From Loxodes magnus (Eukaryota; Ciliophora; Karyorelictea; Loxodida; Loxodidae): 64,000 bases of DNA. The DNA lies in NCBI GenBank assembly GCA_946699065.1, contig CAMPDV010002031.1, positions 1 through 64,000 on the forward strand. Reading direction: 5' to 3'. Positions within the stretch are counted from its first letter, which is position 1. The number at the start of each line of letters is the position of its first letter. A model generated the notes under the pieces. It was not told the DNA's origin. It saw only the letters and a list, made by a program, of their open reading frames with translations, and searched no databases. The position numbers and the translations under genes are program-made. Of this stretch, positions 62,072 through 64,000 are shown piece by piece.

Positions 62072-64000
62072 ATCTAATGATAAGTTTTCGTAGCAAGCAC
62101 TAAAATATAAGATAGAATATCCAAAATGTTAGTAATAATATAACTAACACGAATCTGTATTCAGTTAGTCAAGATATGCTTGTAGATGAAAGTTAGCCTA
62201 TAGAAAAGTGAAGAAGTAAAGTAAGAAAAGAAGAAGGAATTTCAGTTTTAAGTATTATGCTTTGAGAAGTAATAAGTATTTTGAAAAGTGAAGAAGTAAA
62301 GTAAGAAAAGAAGATCTAATGATAAGTTTTCGTAGCAAGAACTAAAATATAAGATAGAATATCCAAAATGTTAGTAATAATATAACTAACACGAATCTGT
62401 ATTCGGTTCGTCAAGATATGCTTGTAGATGAAAGTTAGCCTATTGAAAAGTTATGAAGTAAAGTAAGAAAAGAATATCTAATGATAAGTTTTCGTAGCAA
62501 GCACTAAAATATAAGATAGAATATCCAAAATGTTAGTAATAATATAACTAACACGAATCTGTATTCAGTTAGTCAAGATATGCTTGTAGATGAAAGTTAG
62601 CCTATAGAAAAGTGAAGAAGTAAAGTAAGAAAAGAAGAAGGAATTTCAGTTTTAAGTATTATGCTTTGAGAAGTAATAAGTATTTTGAAAAGTGAAGAAG
62701 TAAAGTAAGAAAAGAAGATCTAATGATAAGTTTTCGTAGCAAGAACTAAAATATAAGATAGAATATCCAAAATGTTAGTAATAATATAACTAACACGAAT
62801 CTGTATTCGGTTCGTCAAGATATGCTTGTAGATGAAAGTTAGCCTATTGAAAAGTTATGAAGTAAAGTAAGAAAAGAATATCTAATGATAAGTTTTCGTA
62901 GCAAGCACTAAAATATAAGATAGAATATCCAAAATGTTAGTAATAATATAATAATTACGAATCTGTATTCAGTTAGTCAAGATATGCTTGTAGATGAAAG
63001 TTAGCCTATAGAAAAGTGAAGAAGTAAAGTAAGAAAAGAAGAAGGAATTTCAGTTTTAAGTATTATGCTTTGAGAAGTAATAAGTATTTTGAAAAGTGAA
63101 GAAGTAAAGTAAGAAAAGAAGATCTAATGATAAGTTTTCGTAGCAAGAACTAAAATATAAGATAGAATATCCAAAATGTTAGTAATAATATAACTAACAC
63201 GAATCTGTATTCGGTTCGTCAAGATATGCTTGTAGATGAAAGTTAGCCTATTGAAAAGTTATGAAGTAAAGTAAGAAAAGAATATCTAATGATAAGTTTT
63301 CGTAGCAAGCACTAAAATATAAGATAGAATATCCAAAATGTTAGTAATAATATAACTAACACGAATCTGTATTCAGTTAGTCAAGATATGCTTGTAGATG
63401 AAAGTTAGCCTATAGAAAAGTGAAGAAGTAAAGTAAGAAAAGAAGAAGGAATTTCAGTTTTAAGTATTATGCTTTGAGAAGTAATAAGTATTTTGAAAAG
63501 TGAAGAAGTAAAGTAAGAAAAGAAGATCTAATGATAAGTTTTCGTAGCAAGAACTAAAATATAAGATAGAATATCCAAAATGTTAGTAATAATATAACTA
63601 ACACGAATCTGTATTCGGTTCGTCAAGATATGCTTGTAGATGAAAGTTAGCCTATTGAAAAGTTATGAAGTAAAGTAAGAAAAGAATATCTAATGATAAG
63701 TTTTCGTAGCAAGCACTAAAATATAAGATAGAATATCCAAAATGTTAGTAATAATATAACTAACACGAATCTGTATTCAGTTAGTCAAGATATGCTTGTA
63801 GATGAAAGTTAGCCTATAGAAAAGTGAAGAAGTAAAGTAAGAAAAGAAGAAGGAATTTCAGTTTTAAGTATTATGCTTTGAGAAGTAATAAGTATTTTGA
63901 AAAGTGAAGAAGTAAAGTAAGAAAAGAAGATCTAATGATAAGTTTTCGTAGCAAGAACTAAAATATAAGATAGAATATCCAAAATGTTAGTAATAATATA
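62072..64000 (+). repeat. Regular domain B dimers to the window end
   Basis: Normal alternation resumes at 62072: L 62072, S 62314, L 62476, S 62718, L 62880 (TAATTACG type), S 63122, L 63284, S 63526, L 63688, and a partial S from 63930 cut by the window end. No sign of the array edge is visible. Confidence 0.93.

Larger units (their letters stand above)
1..64000. repeat. AT-rich tandem satellite array filling the whole window
   Basis: Every part of the window is a copy, variant or fragment of one repeat family, readable by the recurring anchor ATCTAATG and by the tract AAGTAAAGTAAGAAAAGAA. All copies face the same way and I saw no inverted block. There is no unique sequence at either edge, so the array continues beyond both ends. 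Frames are closed throughout: both repeat periods (242 and 404 bp) leave remainder 2 on division by 3 and stops are frequent. No tRNA, rRNA, transposon or gene fragment is visible. Known biology of such arrays suggests centromeric or pericentromeric heterochromatin of a eukaryote; that placement is inference. Confidence 0.97.
41617..64000 (+). repeat. Domain B: 404-bp higher-order array (L 242 + S 162)
   Basis: From 42101 anchors alternate at 162 and 242 bp (42101, 42263, 42505, 42667, 42909, 43071...), a 404-bp dimer that continues to the window end (62072 to 63930 fits 5 x 242 + 4 x 162 exactly). I count 54 L monomers. L differs from A at about 11 of 242 positions (15 with the CTAACACG variant) and S from A's S1+S2 at about 12 of 162. 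Changes shared by L and S (GATAG, AGATG, GCCT) mark domain B; L-only and S-only changes show the two have evolved as separate positions in the dimer. AGATCT (BglII) occurs at each L-to-S junction and is absent from standard A monomers. Confidence 0.95.

Noticed and set aside
1-64000. CRISPR array (regular direct repeats)
   Set aside because: There are no unique spacers; the whole 242- or 404-bp unit repeats, and the units are far longer than CRISPR repeat-spacer units.
1-64000. LTRs, terminal repeats or transposon remnants as the source of the repeat
   Set aside because: No target-site duplications, coding remnants or primer-binding-type sites are visible; the block lengths are explained by tandem duplication within the satellite.
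1-64000. Telomeric or ribosomal DNA repeats
   Set aside because: No short G-rich telomere-type repeat and no rRNA-like GC-richer segment occurs in the window.

Overview
The window is a single block of tandemly repeated satellite DNA from end to end. I see no protein-coding gene, rRNA, tRNA, transposon or unique sequence anywhere in the 64 kb. The repeat is AT-rich (the domain A monomer has 63 G+C in 242 bp, about 26%), all copies lie in the same orientation, and there is clear higher-order structure. This points to a eukaryotic chromosome, most likely a centromeric or other heterochromatic array captured by a long-read assembly. I do not recognise the repeat family, and the sequence alone does not identify the species.

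Layout. Domain A (1-41616) is a very uniform array of a 242-bp monomer made of three sub-blocks: S1 (82 bp), S2 (80 bp) and S3 (80 bp). S2 and S3 are related to each other and end in the same 32-bp purine-rich tract. Phasing on ATCTAATG gives 172 monomers between positions 7 and 41616. Nearly all variation seen is insertion or deletion: four monomers with S3 doubled (322 bp), two cut down to 73 bp, one of 234 bp, and about 14 with 1-2 bp indels. Domain B (41617-64000) is a diverged form of the same family organised as a 404-bp dimer: a long monomer L (242 bp, S1+S2+S3) followed by a short monomer S (162 bp, S1+S2, no S3). The last kilobase of domain A (40649-41616) is a mosaic in which alternate monomers carry B-type bases.

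Inside domain B the L/S alternation is interrupted by two L-L pairs, several S-S runs built from hybrid monomers, local 566-, 808- and 1212-bp super-repeats, and three patches (43682-43770, 61221-61385, 61701-61966) broken by small deletions and joins. These patterns fit a satellite evolving by unequal exchange and conversion, with the 80-bp S3 block as the part gained or lost. Some irregularities (homopolymer indels, scrambled patches) could be assembly or consensus errors.

I found no hidden gene system. The points most worth a second look are the switch from a 242-bp to a 404-bp repeat form, the doubled S3 blocks without reciprocal losses in domain A, the two equal-length 73-bp monomers with different junctions, and a weak CENP-B-box-like motif whose matching C is lost in most S monomers.
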